Part shown: positions 33,737-43,500 of the stretch, piece by piece
How the letters are laid out: each line of letters begins with the position of its first letter
How positions within the stretch are numbered: position 1 is the first letter of the stretch
Position numbers and translations under genes: made by a program
Notes under the pieces: model-generated
Told to the model about the DNA's origin: nothing
Database searches by the model: none
What the model saw: only the letters and a program-made list of their open reading frames with translations
NCBI RefSeq assembly: GCF_019468565.1
Contig: NZ_CP080521.1
Coordinates: forward strand, 9,672,001 to 9,736,000
Reading direction: 5' to 3'
Source of the DNA: Pseudonocardia sp. DSM 110487
GTDB taxonomy: Bacteria > Actinomycetota > Actinomycetes > Mycobacteriales > Pseudonocardiaceae
DNA length: 64,000 bases

Positions 33737-34840
33737 TCACCAGCCAGAGAAGAAGCGCTCCTCCACGCGCGGGCGGCCGCTCGTCGAACCCACGATCAGC
33801 TCGGTGGGCAGCGTCACGCGGCGCGGGCGGTTGCGGTCGCCGCGCTCCAGGAGCAGCTCGCCCGCCACCCGCCCCTTCTCCAGCACCGGCTGGCGAACGG
33901 TGGTGAGACCCGCACGCTCGGCCTCCGGCACCCCGTCGAAGCCGGTGACCGTGAGCTGGTCGGGCACGGCCAGGCCGCGGTGGGCGGCGTGCCCGAGCGC
34001 GCCGAGGGCGAGGATGTCGGACGTGCAGACCAGGGCGGTGACGTCCGGGTGGGCCGCGAGCAGCGCCGCCGCCGCATCCTTGCCGGCGTCGACGCTGTGC
34101 TCGAAGCGCTCGTGGACGGGCACGTCGGCCCAGTCGACCCCCACCTCGGCGAGCCCGTCGCGGATGCCGGCGAGCCGGTCGCGCTGCACCGGGTAGGTGG
34201 CGTTCGCCTGCCGCTCCGGGGTGGCGGGGCCGTCGTTGTGGCCGGCCGCGAGGCGCATGCAGAGCACTCCGACGCGGCGGTGGCCGAGCGCGGTGAGATG
34301 CCGTGTGAGCGCGAGCATCCCCGCCCGGTCGTCGACGCCCACGCGGTCGACACCGTCAACGCCCATCGGCTGGTCGCACACGACGGTCGGCAGCGGCCGT
34401 TCGAGCACGGCGAGGAAGTGCGGGTCGTCCTCCCGCACCGAGTAGACGACGAACCCGTCGACACCGGCCTGGTGCACCGCCGTGACGTCCACCTGGTCGG
34501 GGCTGACCGGAACGAGCAGCAAACCCTGCCCCGCCTGCTCGCACGCGAGCGCGAGCCCTTCGAGGAACCCGGTGGCGGCGGGGTCCCGGAACGCGTACGA
34601 CAGCGCCTCGGTGAGCAACAGACCGACCGCGCCCGCCTTGCGGGTGCGCAGCGATCGCGCGACCGGGTCCGGCCCCGGGTAGCCGAGGCGCCGCGCCGCC
34701 TCGAGCACGCGGGCCCGCAAGGGCGCGGAGAGCTGGTCAGGACGGTTGTAGGCGTTCGACACCGTCGTCCGCGAGACACCGAGTTCGGCAGCGAGCGAGG
34801 CGAGAGTCGCGGGACGGCGGACATTGGGAGGCCCTGCCAT
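33737..34840 (-). CDS. LacI family transcriptional regulator
   Basis: A 367-residue regulator: N-terminal helix-turn-helix ATLASLAAELGVSRTTVSNA with hinge RVLEAARRLGYPGPDPVARS, followed by a periplasmic-binding-protein-like effector domain (VGLLLTEALSYAFRDPAATG, VDGFVVYSVREDDPHF, DQLTVTGFDGVPEAERAGLT). Effector unknown. The ATG at 34840 fits the family N-terminus. A perfect 15-bp palindrome that contains the predicted -10 lies 5 nt upstream, so it is probably autoregulated. It converges with the TetR gene (14-nt gap). Confidence 0.93.
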   Translation of the reverse strand: MAGPPNVRRPATLASLAAELGVSRTTVSNAYNRPDQLSAPLRARVLEAARRLGYPGPDPVARSLRTRKAGAVGLLLTEALSYAFRDPAATGFLEGLALACEQAGQGLLLVPVSPDQVDVTAVHQAGVDGFVVYSVREDDPHFLAVLERPLPTVVCDQPMGVDGVDRVGVDDRAGMLALTRHLTALGHRRVGVLCMRLAAGHNDGPATPERQANATYPVQRDRLAGIRDGLAEVGVDWADVPVHERFEHSVDAGKDAAAALLAAHPDVTALVCTSDILALGALGHAAHRGLAVPDQLTVTGFDGVPEAERAGLTTVRQPVLEKGRVAGELLLERGDRNRPRRVTLPTELIVGSTSGRPRVEERFFSGW

Positions 34841-34844
34841 CGTC

Positions 34845-34859
34845 GAACCGTAACGGTTC
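34845..34859. promoter_or_regulatory. LacI-type operator over the lacI-family promoter
   Basis: GAACCGTAACGGTTC is a perfect 7-1-7 palindrome, like the CG-centred operators of LacI-family proteins. On the minus strand it includes TACGGT (34852-34847), a -10 hexamer 6 nt before the ATG at 34840. Confidence 0.65.
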
Positions 34860-34928
34860 AGACACTCCACGGGAAACTCGTGTGACACGGCCCTCCGAAC
34901 AGGCGCCACCCGAACGGCTAGAGTGAAT

Positions 34929-34943
34929 CGACAACGGTTATCA
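34929..34943. promoter_or_regulatory. Imperfect palindrome before the metal-binding lipoprotein gene
   Basis: CGACAAC-G-GTTATCA has arms matching at 5 of 7 positions, 29 nt before ATG 34973. It is the only palindromic stretch in this short spacer, so it may be a metalloregulator site, but it does not match the Zur consensus I know for actinobacteria. Confidence 0.3.
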
Positions 34944-34972
34944 ATTCGATCGACTCGGGGAGTGCATCCGCC

Positions 34973-35950
34973 ATGCCGTTCCGCCGCGCTGCCGTCGCCG
35001 CGCTCGCCGTGCTCACCGTCGCGGGCTGCGGCTCCGCCACCCAGACGCCCGCAGCCGCCCCACCCGCCGAGGACGCGGCCGTGCCGGTCGTCGCCTCCAC
35101 GAACGTCTACGGCAGCATCGTCGAAGCCGTCGGCGGCGACCACGTCACCGTCGACTCGCTGATCGACGATCCCGCCGCCGATCCCCACTCCTACGAGAGC
35201 ACGCCCGCCGATGCCGCAGCCGTGGCCAAGGCCAAGCTCGTCGTAGTCAACGGCGGTGGCTACGACGACTTCCTCCCGCGGCTCGTGGAGTCCTCGGGAG
35301 CGAACCCGACCGTCGTCGACGTAGCCGGCATCTCCGGCCTGGTTCCGGCGGAGGAGGAGCACGCCGCGGAGGAGGCGCCCGCCGAGGGCGAGGAGCACGA
35401 GCACGGCGAGTTCAACGAGCACTTCTGGTACAGCCTGCCCACCGTGCAGAAGGTCGCGACGCAGATCGCCACCGATCTCGCCGCCGCCGACCCGGCCGAC
35501 GCCGCCGAGTTCACGGCCAACGCGGATGCCTTCAACGCCCGCCTGGCGGAGCTGATCACCCGTGCCGAGGCGATCGGCAAGGCGCAGCCCGGCGCCCGGG
35601 TGGCGGTCACCGAGCCGGTGCCGGGCTACCTCGTGCAGACGGCAGGGCTCACCGACGCCACACCCCACGAGTTCACCGAGGCGATCGAGGAGGACACCGA
35701 CCCGCCCGCCGCGGCGCTCCAGGAGACGCTCGCCCTGTTCTCCGGTGACCCGGTGCGCGCGCTCATCCTCAACGCGCAGACGGAGACCCCCAGCACCAAC
35801 CAGGTTCGGGACGCGGCGCAGACTGCAGGGGTGCCCGTCGTCGAGATGACCGAGACCCTTCCCGAGGGCGTCCCGGACTACGCCACCTGGATGGGCGGCC
35901 AGATCGACGCCCTCGCAGGGGCTCTCGGCACACGCCCGTCCGGAAGCTGA
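34973..35950 (+). CDS. Metal ABC transporter substrate-binding lipoprotein
   Basis: A 325-residue cluster A-I (ZnuA/TroA-like) binding protein. The signal peptide ends in lipobox LTVAGC, so the mature protein is lipid-anchored outside the membrane. Then VVASTNVYGSIVEAVGGDHV, the ligand His in DPHSYESTPADAAAVAKA, an acidic/His loop (about residues 130-150: EEEHAAEE, EEHEHGEFNEHFWYSLPT) typical of zinc-binding members, and a C-terminal lobe with NAQTETPSTNQVRDAA. Zinc is the most likely ligand because of the His-rich loop; manganese is possible. The stop overlaps the ATPase start (TGATG). Confidence 0.92.
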   Translation: MPFRRAAVAALAVLTVAGCGSATQTPAAAPPAEDAAVPVVASTNVYGSIVEAVGGDHVTVDSLIDDPAADPHSYESTPADAAAVAKAKLVVVNGGGYDDFLPRLVESSGANPTVVDVAGISGLVPAEEEHAAEEAPAEGEEHEHGEFNEHFWYSLPTVQKVATQIATDLAAADPADAAEFTANADAFNARLAELITRAEAIGKAQPGARVAVTEPVPGYLVQTAGLTDATPHEFTEAIEEDTDPPAAALQETLALFSGDPVRALILNAQTETPSTNQVRDAAQTAGVPVVEMTETLPEGVPDYATWMGGQIDALAGALGTRPSGS

Positions 35951-36801
35951 TGTCCATGGCCGCGCCTCCCACCACACCACCGGACGTCCCGACGCTGCCC
36001 GTCGCGACGCCCGCGGTGTCGCTGCGCGGGGCGCGCGTCAGCTTCGGCGACCGCACCCTGTGGGACGGGCTCGACCTCGACGTCGCCCCCGGCGAGTTCG
36101 TCACGGTGCTCGGCCCCAACGGCTCAGGCAAGACCACGCTCGTGCGCGTGCTGCTCGGCCTCCTCCCGCTCACGGCGGGCGAGGTGCGGATCGCCGGCCG
36201 GCCGCCGCGGCGCGGGAGCCCCGGCATCGGCTACGTCCCGCAGCAGAAGGCCCTCGATCCCGACCTCCCGCTACGCGGTCGCGACCTCGTCGGGCTCGGG
36301 CTCGACGGTCACCGCTTCGGCATCGGGTTCCGCGGCCGCCGGGAGCGCCGGGAGCGGGTGGACGCCGCGCTCGCCGCGGTCGGCGGCACCCCGTACGCCG
36401 ACGCGCCCGTCGGCCGGCTCTCCGGCGGCGAGCAGCAGCGGCTTCGGGTGGCCCAGGCCCTGGTCGGTGGGCCGGACGTGCTGCTGTGCGACGAGCCGCT
36501 GCTCTCGCTCGATCTGTCCCACCAGCGCACGGTCACCCGGCTCATCGACGAGCGGCGCCGGGCCGCCGGCACCTCGGTCCTGTTCGTCACGCACGAGATC
36601 AACCCGGTCCTCCCGCTCGTCGACCGCGTGCTCTACCTCGTGAACGGCCGGTTCCGGATCGGCCCGCCGGAGGAGGTCATGACCTCCGAGGTGCTATCGG
36701 AGCTCTACCGCACCGAGGTGGACGTGCTGCGGGTCCGCGGGCGGCTGGTCGTCGTCGGGGCGGAGGACCACGGCGAGCACTGCCACGAGGAGTCGGCGTG
36801 A
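35950..36801 (+). CDS. Metal ABC transporter ATP-binding protein
   Basis: A 283-residue ABC ATPase. Walker A is LGPNGSGKTTLVRVLLGL, the Q-loop IGYVPQQKALDPDLP, the signature RLSGGEQQRLRVAQAL, Walker B VLLCDEPLLSLDL and the H-loop VLFVTHEINPVLPLVD. The C-terminus is His/Glu-rich (EDHGEHCHEESA), which may bind metal. It powers the importer with the lipoprotein before it and the permease after it, which it overlaps by GTGA. Confidence 0.95.
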   Translation: MSMAAPPTTPPDVPTLPVATPAVSLRGARVSFGDRTLWDGLDLDVAPGEFVTVLGPNGSGKTTLVRVLLGLLPLTAGEVRIAGRPPRRGSPGIGYVPQQKALDPDLPLRGRDLVGLGLDGHRFGIGFRGRRERRERVDAALAAVGGTPYADAPVGRLSGGEQQRLRVAQALVGGPDVLLCDEPLLSLDLSHQRTVTRLIDERRRAAGTSVLFVTHEINPVLPLVDRVLYLVNGRFRIGPPEEVMTSEVLSELYRTEVDVLRVRGRLVVVGAEDHGEHCHEESA

Positions 36802-37652
36802 CCGAGCTGCTGGGCAGGCTGTTCTCGTTCGAGGACATCGGCGAGCTGCTCGCGCTGCCGTTCGTGCAGTCGGCGTTCATCGCCTGTGCCGTGCTCGGTC
36901 TCGTGGCGGGAGTGCTCGCACCGCTGATCGTCTCGCGCGGGATGTCCTTCGCCGTGCACGGCACGGCGGAGCTCTCCTTCACGGGCGGGGCGGCGGCGCT
37001 CCTCACCGGGATCGGCGTCGAGTTCGGCGCTGTCGCGGGCGCGGTCGTGGCGGCGCTCGTGTTCGGCTTCCTCGGGTTGCGGCAGCGCGAGCGCGACTCG
37101 GTGATAGGCGTGGTGCTCGCATTCGGCCTCGGCCTCGGGGTCCTGATGCTCGCGCTCTACCCCGGCCGCGCGTCGAACAAGTTCGGGCTGCTCACCGGCT
37201 CGATCGTGGCGGTCGACACCACGAACATCGCGGTGCTGAGTGTCGTGTCGGTGATCGTGATCGGCGCGCTCGCCGTGCTGTACCGGCCACTGCTGTTCGC
37301 CAGCACCGATCCCGACGTCGCCCTCGCCCGCGGCGTGCCAGCGCGGATGCTGTCGCTCGTGTTCGCCGTGATGATCGGGCTCACGACGGCACTCGTGGTG
37401 CCGATCGTCGGGGCGATCCTCGTGCTCACCGTGATGATCGTGCCGGGGGCCGCGGCCGCGCGAGTCACGGCCAACCCGGTTGTGGCCACGGTCCTCGCGG
37501 TGGCGTTCGCAGAGATCGCCCTGCTCGGCGGGATCCTGCTCTCGCTCGCGCCGGGCCTGCCTATCTCCGGCTACGTGGCCACGATCGCGTTCCTCACCTA
37601 CGTGGCCTGCCGGGTGGTGGGCCGCAGGCGCCGCCAGGTGGCGGCGGCCTGA
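36798..37652 (+). CDS. Metal ABC transporter permease
   Basis: A 284-residue integral membrane protein of the ABC-3 (ZnuB/MntB) family with eight or nine hydrophobic segments. Typical blocks are VLAPLIVSRGMSFAVHGTAE, LSFTGGAAALLTGIGVEFGA, ARGVPARMLSLVFAVMIGLT and VGAILVLTVMIVPGAAAARV. GTG 36798 overlaps the ATPase stop. Last gene of a three-gene importer operon; it ends 1 nt from the convergent rlmB stop. Confidence 0.93.
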   Translation: MTELLGRLFSFEDIGELLALPFVQSAFIACAVLGLVAGVLAPLIVSRGMSFAVHGTAELSFTGGAAALLTGIGVEFGAVAGAVVAALVFGFLGLRQRERDSVIGVVLAFGLGLGVLMLALYPGRASNKFGLLTGSIVAVDTTNIAVLSVVSVIVIGALAVLYRPLLFASTDPDVALARGVPARMLSLVFAVMIGLTTALVVPIVGAILVLTVMIVPGAAAARVTANPVVATVLAVAFAEIALLGGILLSLAPGLPISGYVATIAFLTYVACRVVGRRRRQVAAA

Positions 37653-37653
37653 C

Positions 37654-38634
37654 TCAGCCGCGTCGGACCCGCCGCTGCCGGGCCACCTCGGCCAGCACCA
37701 CACCCGCGGCCACCGAGGCGTTCAGCGACTCGACCTGCCCCGCGAGCGGGATCGAGACTGTGACGTCGCAGGTCTCCTTGACCAGCCGGGACAGTCCCTT
37801 GCCCTCCGAACCGATCACGAGCACGAGCGGGTCGGTGGCCATCTCGAAGTCGTCGAGCGAGACCGAGCCCTCCGCGTCGAGGCCGGCGATCATGAACCCG
37901 GCGGTGGCGTACTCCTTCAGCGTGCGGGTGAGGTTGGTGGCACGGGCCACCGGCACGCGGGCGGCGGTGCCCGCCGACGTGCGCCACGCGACGGCCGTCA
38001 TGCCGGCGGCCCGCCGCTGCGGCACGACCACACCGTGCGCACCGAACGCGCCGACCGACCGCACCACGGCGCCGAGGTTGCGCGGGTCGGTGACGCCATC
38101 GAGCGCGACGATCAGCCCCGGGTCCGGCGACTCGCTCGCCGCCTCCAGCAGCTCGTCGGGGTGGGCGTAGGCGTACGGCGGCACCTGCAGCGCGATGCCC
38201 TGGTGCAGCGCTCCTCCGGTGATCCGGTCGAGGTCGCCCCTGGGAACCTCGAGGATCGAGATGCCGCGGTCGGCGGCGAGCTGGACGGCCTCGGCCACCC
38301 GCTCGTCGGCGTTCGTGCCCAGCGCCACGTGCAGCGCGGTGGCCGGCACCCCGGCGCGGAGGCATTCCACGACCGGGTTGCGACCGAGCACGGTCTCCGG
38401 GGTCTCGCCGTCGCCGGGACGCCGCTTGTCGCCGGCACGGCCGCCCTGCTTGGACTTGGTGTTGGCGGCGCGGGACGCCTTACGGGCAGCGGGGTGGCCG
38501 GGCCGCATCTCCGCGGGCGGCGTCGGGCCCTTGCCCTGCAGCGCGCGCCGCCGCTGGCCGCCGGACCCGACGACCATGCCCTTCTTGGTGCCCTCCTTGC
38601 GCATCGCTCCGCGGCGCTTGGAATTGCCGGCCAT
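37654..38634 (-). CDS. rlmB: 23S rRNA (guanosine-2'-O-)methyltransferase, TrmH family
   Basis: A 326-residue SpoU/TrmH enzyme. A long basic N-terminal tail (about residues 1-75: NSKRRGAMRKEGTKKG) precedes the substrate-binding domain (ETVLGRNPVVECLRAGVPA) and the knotted SPOUT domain with motifs NLGAVVRSVGAFG, VLVIGSEGKGLSRLV and IPLAGQVESLNASVAAG. It methylates a ribose in 23S rRNA (G2251 in E. coli). The ATG directly abuts the cysS stop (0-nt gap), the same pair as Rv3579c-Rv3580c. Confidence 0.93.
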   Translation of the reverse strand: MAGNSKRRGAMRKEGTKKGMVVGSGGQRRRALQGKGPTPPAEMRPGHPAARKASRAANTKSKQGGRAGDKRRPGDGETPETVLGRNPVVECLRAGVPATALHVALGTNADERVAEAVQLAADRGISILEVPRGDLDRITGGALHQGIALQVPPYAYAHPDELLEAASESPDPGLIVALDGVTDPRNLGAVVRSVGAFGAHGVVVPQRRAAGMTAVAWRTSAGTAARVPVARATNLTRTLKEYATAGFMIAGLDAEGSVSLDDFEMATDPLVLVIGSEGKGLSRLVKETCDVTVSIPLAGQVESLNASVAAGVVLAEVARQRRVRRG

Positions 38635-40026
38635 CTATCCGTCCTTCAAGGACCAGGTGGGTCCATCGGGTGAATCTTCCACTGCGATCCCTGCAGCGGT
38701 GAGGCGGTTGCGCAGCTCGTCGGCGGCGGCGAAGTCGCGGCGGGCCCGCGCCTCCTGACGCTGGACGAGGAGGTCCTCGACGAGCGCGGTGAGCGCGCCG
38801 GTGGCGCTGTCGGCCGAGCGGTCGTGCTCGGCCCAGTGCGGATCGAGCGGGTCGAGCCCGAGCAGGCCCGTCATCGCACGCACGGACCCGGCGGCGGCCA
38901 GTGCCGCGGCCCGGTCACCGCCGTCGAGCGCGGCGTTGCCATCCCGGACGGCGCCGTGGATGGCCGCGAGCGCGGCGGGCGTGCCGAGGTCGTCGTCCAT
39001 TGCGGCGGTGAACTCCGGCGACACGGCGCCCACCTCGGGGGCAGCGATCCGCTCCCGCACCCTGTGCACGAACGACTCGATGCGCCGGTACGCGGCCACC
39101 GCCTCCTGCAGCGCGGCGTCGGAGTACTCGATGGCCGAGCGGTAGTGCGGCCCCACCAGGTAGTAGCGCAGCTCCACCGGGCGCACCCGCTGCAGCAACG
39201 CCTCGATCGACAGCGTGTTGCCGAGCGACTTGGACATCTTCTCGCCGCCCATGGTGACCCAGGCGTTGTGCAGCCAGTAGCGGGCGAACGGATCGCCGGC
39301 CGCGTTGGACTGCGCCCGCTCGTTCTCGTGGTGGGGGAACACCAGGTCGAGCCCGCCGCCGTGGATGTCGAACTCGGGGCCGAGGTAGAAGGTGGCCATC
39401 GCCGAGCACTCGAGGTGCCAGCCGGGGCGCCCCCGGCCCCACGGGGTGGGCCATGACGGCTCCCCCGGCTTCGCCGCCTTCCACAGTGTGAAGTCCTGAG
39501 GGTCGCGCTTCGCGCCGCTCGTCCCCTCGCCCTGCGCGACGTCGTCGACCTTCTGGTGCGACAGCTCGCCGTAGGTGGGGAACGAGCGCACCGAGAAGTA
39601 GACGTCGCCGCCCGCGGGGTAGGCGTGGCCGCGCTCGATCAGCCGCTCGATCAGCTCGGCCATCTGAGTGACGTGGCCCGTGGCGCGCGGCTCCACGGAC
39701 GCCGGGAGGCAGCCCAGCGCCTCGTAGGCGGCCGAGAACGCCCGCTCGTGGGTGGCGCCCCACTCCCACCACGGCCGACCGGCCTCCGCGGACTTGCGCA
39801 GGATCTTGTCGTCGATGTCGGTGACATTGCGCACCAGCGCGACGTCCAGCCCGCCGTGGGCGAGCCACCGGCGAAGCACGTCGTAGTTCAGGCTGGAGCG
39901 CACGTGCCCGATGTGCGGCAGACCCTGCACGGTGGCCCCACACACATACATCGACGCAGCCCCGGCCCGCAGGGGGACGAAGTCCCTCTGCATCCTCGTG
40001 GCGGTGTCGTGCAGGCGAAGGCTCAC
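38635..40026 (-). CDS. cysS: Cysteinyl-tRNA synthetase
   Basis: A 463-residue class I aminoacyl-tRNA synthetase. Zinc and active-site features: YVCGATVQGLPHIGHVRSSL with the HIGH motif, NVTDIDDKILRKSAEAG, WHLECSAMATFYLG, DIHGGGLDLVFPHHENERAQ and GGEKMSKSLGN as KMSKS. The C-terminal anticodon domain ends DELRNRLTAAGIAVEDSPDG. GTG 40026 is used, with GGAG just before it. In M. tuberculosis cysS is next to ispF; here about 5 kb has been placed between them. Confidence 0.96.
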   Translation of the reverse strand: MSLRLHDTATRMQRDFVPLRAGAASMYVCGATVQGLPHIGHVRSSLNYDVLRRWLAHGGLDVALVRNVTDIDDKILRKSAEAGRPWWEWGATHERAFSAAYEALGCLPASVEPRATGHVTQMAELIERLIERGHAYPAGGDVYFSVRSFPTYGELSHQKVDDVAQGEGTSGAKRDPQDFTLWKAAKPGEPSWPTPWGRGRPGWHLECSAMATFYLGPEFDIHGGGLDLVFPHHENERAQSNAAGDPFARYWLHNAWVTMGGEKMSKSLGNTLSIEALLQRVRPVELRYYLVGPHYRSAIEYSDAALQEAVAAYRRIESFVHRVRERIAAPEVGAVSPEFTAAMDDDLGTPAALAAIHGAVRDGNAALDGGDRAAALAAAGSVRAMTGLLGLDPLDPHWAEHDRSADSATGALTALVEDLLVQRQEARARRDFAAADELRNRLTAAGIAVEDSPDGPTWSLKDG

Positions 40027-40119
40027 GACTCCAGGGTACGGAGCCGGTGTGGCGTGCATCGCGCGCGGTGTTCCGTTTCGTCCACGACGGGCGTCGGGGA
40101 CCCCGCAACGATGGACGGC

Positions 40120-40536
40120 ATGAGTCAGTTGACAGCCCTCTACCCGCGGCTCGTCGTCGAAGGCGCCGATGCCGCCCTCGACTTCTACGCCCGCGCGCTC
40201 GGCGGCACCGTCACCGAGCGCTACACCGGCCCCGACGGCCGTGTCGTGCACGCGATGGTGGAGGCGGGCCCGGCCCGCTTCGCCGTCAAGGACGCGGGCG
40301 ACGGCGACCCGGCTCCCTCCGGCGAGGGAATTCCGGTGATCATGTCGCTCGACGTGTCCGATGCCGACGCCGTGGCCGAGCGCATGCTCGGCGCAGGCGC
40401 GACGGTGATCTTCCCGGTCGCCGACCGCGGGTACAGCTACGGCGGCCGCCTGCGTGACCCGTTCGGCCACCAGTGGCTGATCGCCCAGCACACCGGGAAC
40501 CTCACGCCCGAGCAGATCCAGGAACGGGTCGGCTGA
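40120..40536 (+). CDS. VOC family (glyoxalase/PhnB-like) protein
   Basis: A 138-residue single VOC domain of the PhnB-like group: LYPRLVVEGADAALDFYARA, LGGTVTERYTGPDGRVVHAM, SLDVSDADAVAERMLGAGAT and the late metal-ligand-type segment LRDPFGHQWLIAQH. Function unknown; such proteins bind small molecules or confer resistance. ATG 40120 is preferred over ATG 40111, three codons earlier. It is divergent from cysS and its end overlaps the convergent regulator by 35 nt. First gene of the cassette lying between cysS and ispF. Confidence 0.85.
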   Translation: MSQLTALYPRLVVEGADAALDFYARALGGTVTERYTGPDGRVVHAMVEAGPARFAVKDAGDGDPAPSGEGIPVIMSLDVSDADAVAERMLGAGATVIFPVADRGYSYGGRLRDPFGHQWLIAQHTGNLTPEQIQERVG

Positions 40537-43500
40537 GGTCGCCCAAGGGAATCCCTACGGCCTGCTCGGGGCGCAGGGTACTGCCGTACTCGTATCTCTC
40601 CTGGTATGCGGCGTCGGAGAGCTCGGCCCGGGCGGCCGCCTCCGCGCGGTCGACGTCGGCCCGTTCGGCGGGTGGCCGCGGCGCGCCAACCTCTTCGCGG
40701 GCCGCGGCCGCCGCACCGAGCAACGTCGCTGCCTCGGCCGCCCGCCCGGCCAGCGCGGCTGCGCCGGCGAGACCGTCGAGCGCGGCGGCCTGCGCGCGGA
40801 TGTCGGCTACCGCCGAGGCGATCGCGAAGGCCTCCCGGTGCCGCGCGACCGCCTTCTCCGCCTCGCCGCGCTGCTCGGCGAGGAACCCCAGCTCGGTGAG
40901 GACAACCGCGCGCGGCGTCGGATGCAGCGAGACGGACTCGACGGTGTCGGTGAACGTGCGCAGCCTGCGCTCGGCCTCGTCGAGGTTCCCTGCCCGCCGG
41001 GCGAGCAGCGCGAGCCCCAGGATCGCAAACCCGCGGCCGGGCCCGTATCCCTGCTCGGTGGCGAGCCGCAGCCCGCGCTCGAGCAGTCGAAGGGCAGCAT
41101 CGTGGTCGCCGCGCAGCATCGCCAGCCGCCCGAGCCACGAGTAGCGGTCGGCGGCCTGTGGCCACAGCCCGAGCTCCGACGCGATCCGCACGCCGTCCTC
41201 GTGCAACCGGGCCGACTTCCCGAACTCGCCCCGGATCTCGGCGAGCGCGGCGAGCCACTCGCTCGCCTGCAGCCGGCCCCACCGGTCGCCGAGCTCGCCG
41301 AACAGCCGGTGGCTCTCCTCCGCGGCGGCCTCCATCCGCACGAGGTCGCCGTGGGCGTGCGCCTGCTTCGCCTGCGCGCTCAGCGCCGCCGCGACTCCCC
41401 AGGTGTCGCCGGCCGCCCGCAGCGCGGTCAGCGTGTCCTCGACGAGCCGCTCGCTGACGTCCGGCTCGAGCAGGTCGGTCCCGGCGAAGCCGACGAACAG
41501 CCGCGCGCGGGCCGGCGCCTTCGGAGGCAACCCCGAGACGTCGACCGGCTCGCCGGCCAGCAGCCGGATCCCCGCGCGCCAGGTCTCCGCCGCGGCGCGC
41601 TCGTCCGCCGGGCCGCCCGCCGTCGCGAGCACCGTGTCGAGCGAGCGAATGGCCTCGCGCAGCCGCCCGCGCAGCACCCACGACCACGCGAGCGCGTTCA
41701 CCAGCCGAAACGCGGTCGTCGCGTCGTCGGCGAGCGCGAAGTCGAAGGCGGACTGCAGATTCGCGGCCTCCGCGTCGAGACGGCCGAGCCAGATCTGCTG
41801 GTCAGGACCGCGGAGGCCGGTCTGCGACCGCTCGGCCAACGCGAGGTGGTGCGCCGCGTGCCGGCGACGTGTGGACGCCTCCTCGCCGGCCTCGGCGAGC
41901 CGCTCGAGACCGTAGGCCGCGATCGACTCGAGCAGCCCGTACCTCGTGCCGGCCGGCGTCGACGTCGTCGTGACGAGCGAGCGATCCACCAACCGGCCGA
42001 GCAGGTCGACCACGTCCACGGCGTCGACCCCGTCGCCTACGCACGCCGCCTCAGCCGCGGCGAGGGTGCAGCCCTCGACGTGCACGGCGAGCCTGCGATG
42101 TACCGCGCGTTCGCGGTCCGGCAGCAGCTGCCAGCTCCAGTCGATCGTCGCGCGCAGCGTCCGCTGCCGGGCCGGCCCGCCGCGCTGCCCTGCCGCGAGC
42201 AGGCGGAAGCGGTCGTCGAGCCGCGCGGCGAGCTCGTGCACTCCCAGCGCGCGGACCCGCGTCGCCGCGAGCTCGAGCGCGAGCGGGACACCGTCCAGGC
42301 GCTGGCAGATCGCCGCGACCACACCCGCGTCGAGAGGATCGCGCGAGCCTGCGGCCTCGGCGCGCGCGAGGAAGAGCGCGACCGCGTCCTCCTCGGCGAG
42401 CGACGGCACGACCGAGACGTGCTCGCCAGCGATGCCGAGCGCCTCCTGACTGGTGGCGAGCACGCGTACCTCCGGCACGGTCGCCAGCATGCGGGCCACG
42501 ACCTCGGCGGCCGCGTCGACGACGTGCTCGCAGTTGTCGAGTACGAGCAACATCCGGCGCGCGCGCAACGCAGTGGTCAGCAGATCGATCGGTGCGGCCA
42601 CCCGGTCGCGGGTGCTGACCTCCAGGACGCGAAGGACCAGCTCCGCCACTGCGGCGGCGGACGCGTCCGGCTCGAGTGCGGTGAGAGCGACCAGCCAGGC
42701 GCCGTCTGGGTAGGTGACCGGATCGGCGCCGCGCGCGACCTCGAGGGCGAGCCTCGTCTTGCCGACGCCGCCGGAGCCGGTGAGCGTGACGAGCCGGCTC
42801 CGCCCGAGCAGCGCGCGGAGCTCGGCGACGGCCTCGGAGCGGCCGACCATCTCGGTCACGGGTACGGGCAGGTTGGTCCGCAGCCGCGTCGGGGGCGCGG
42901 CAAGGGTCGGAGCCTGCTCGAGCACCGCCTGCCGCAGAGCAGCGAGATCGGGGCTCGGATCGATGCCGAGCTCGTCGGCAAGGCACCTGCGCAGGTCGTC
43001 GTAGCTGTCGAGCGCCTCGTCCTGCCGGCCCGCGGCGTACAGCGCGCGGATGTGGAGGGCGCGCAGCCGTTCCCGCAACGGGTGCTGGGCGACCAGATCG
43101 GCGACTTCCGCGGCGAGCGTGCTGTGCTCGCCGAGCGCGAGCCGCGCCTCGGCGAGCTCTTCGAATGCGACGAGGCGCTCCTCGTCCAGCCGAGCCGCGA
43201 ACGGCTGCGCGAACGCGTCGTCGCGGAAGTCGGCGAGCGCGGGACCGCGCCACAACCCCAGTGCCTCGCGGAGCAGGCCGGCCTTCTCGCGCGGGTCGCC
43301 CGCGGCCGCGGCCTGGACGGCCAGCGCGCGGAACCGGTTGGCGTCGACCGCGTCATCCGGGATCCGTAGCCGGTAGCCGGGCGACTGGTACCCGACGAGG
43401 GCCCGCCCGCCGGGTGCGGCCTCCTCCAGCGAGCGCCGGAGCTGGGACACCTTCGTCTGCAGCGTGTTCGTCGGGTTGCCGGGCGGGTCGTCGCCCCACA

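Noticed and set aside
34929..34943. Zur box
   Set aside because: The palindrome is imperfect and lacks the TGAAAAT...ATTTTCA form known for actinobacterial Zur sites, so it is listed only as an unnamed candidate.
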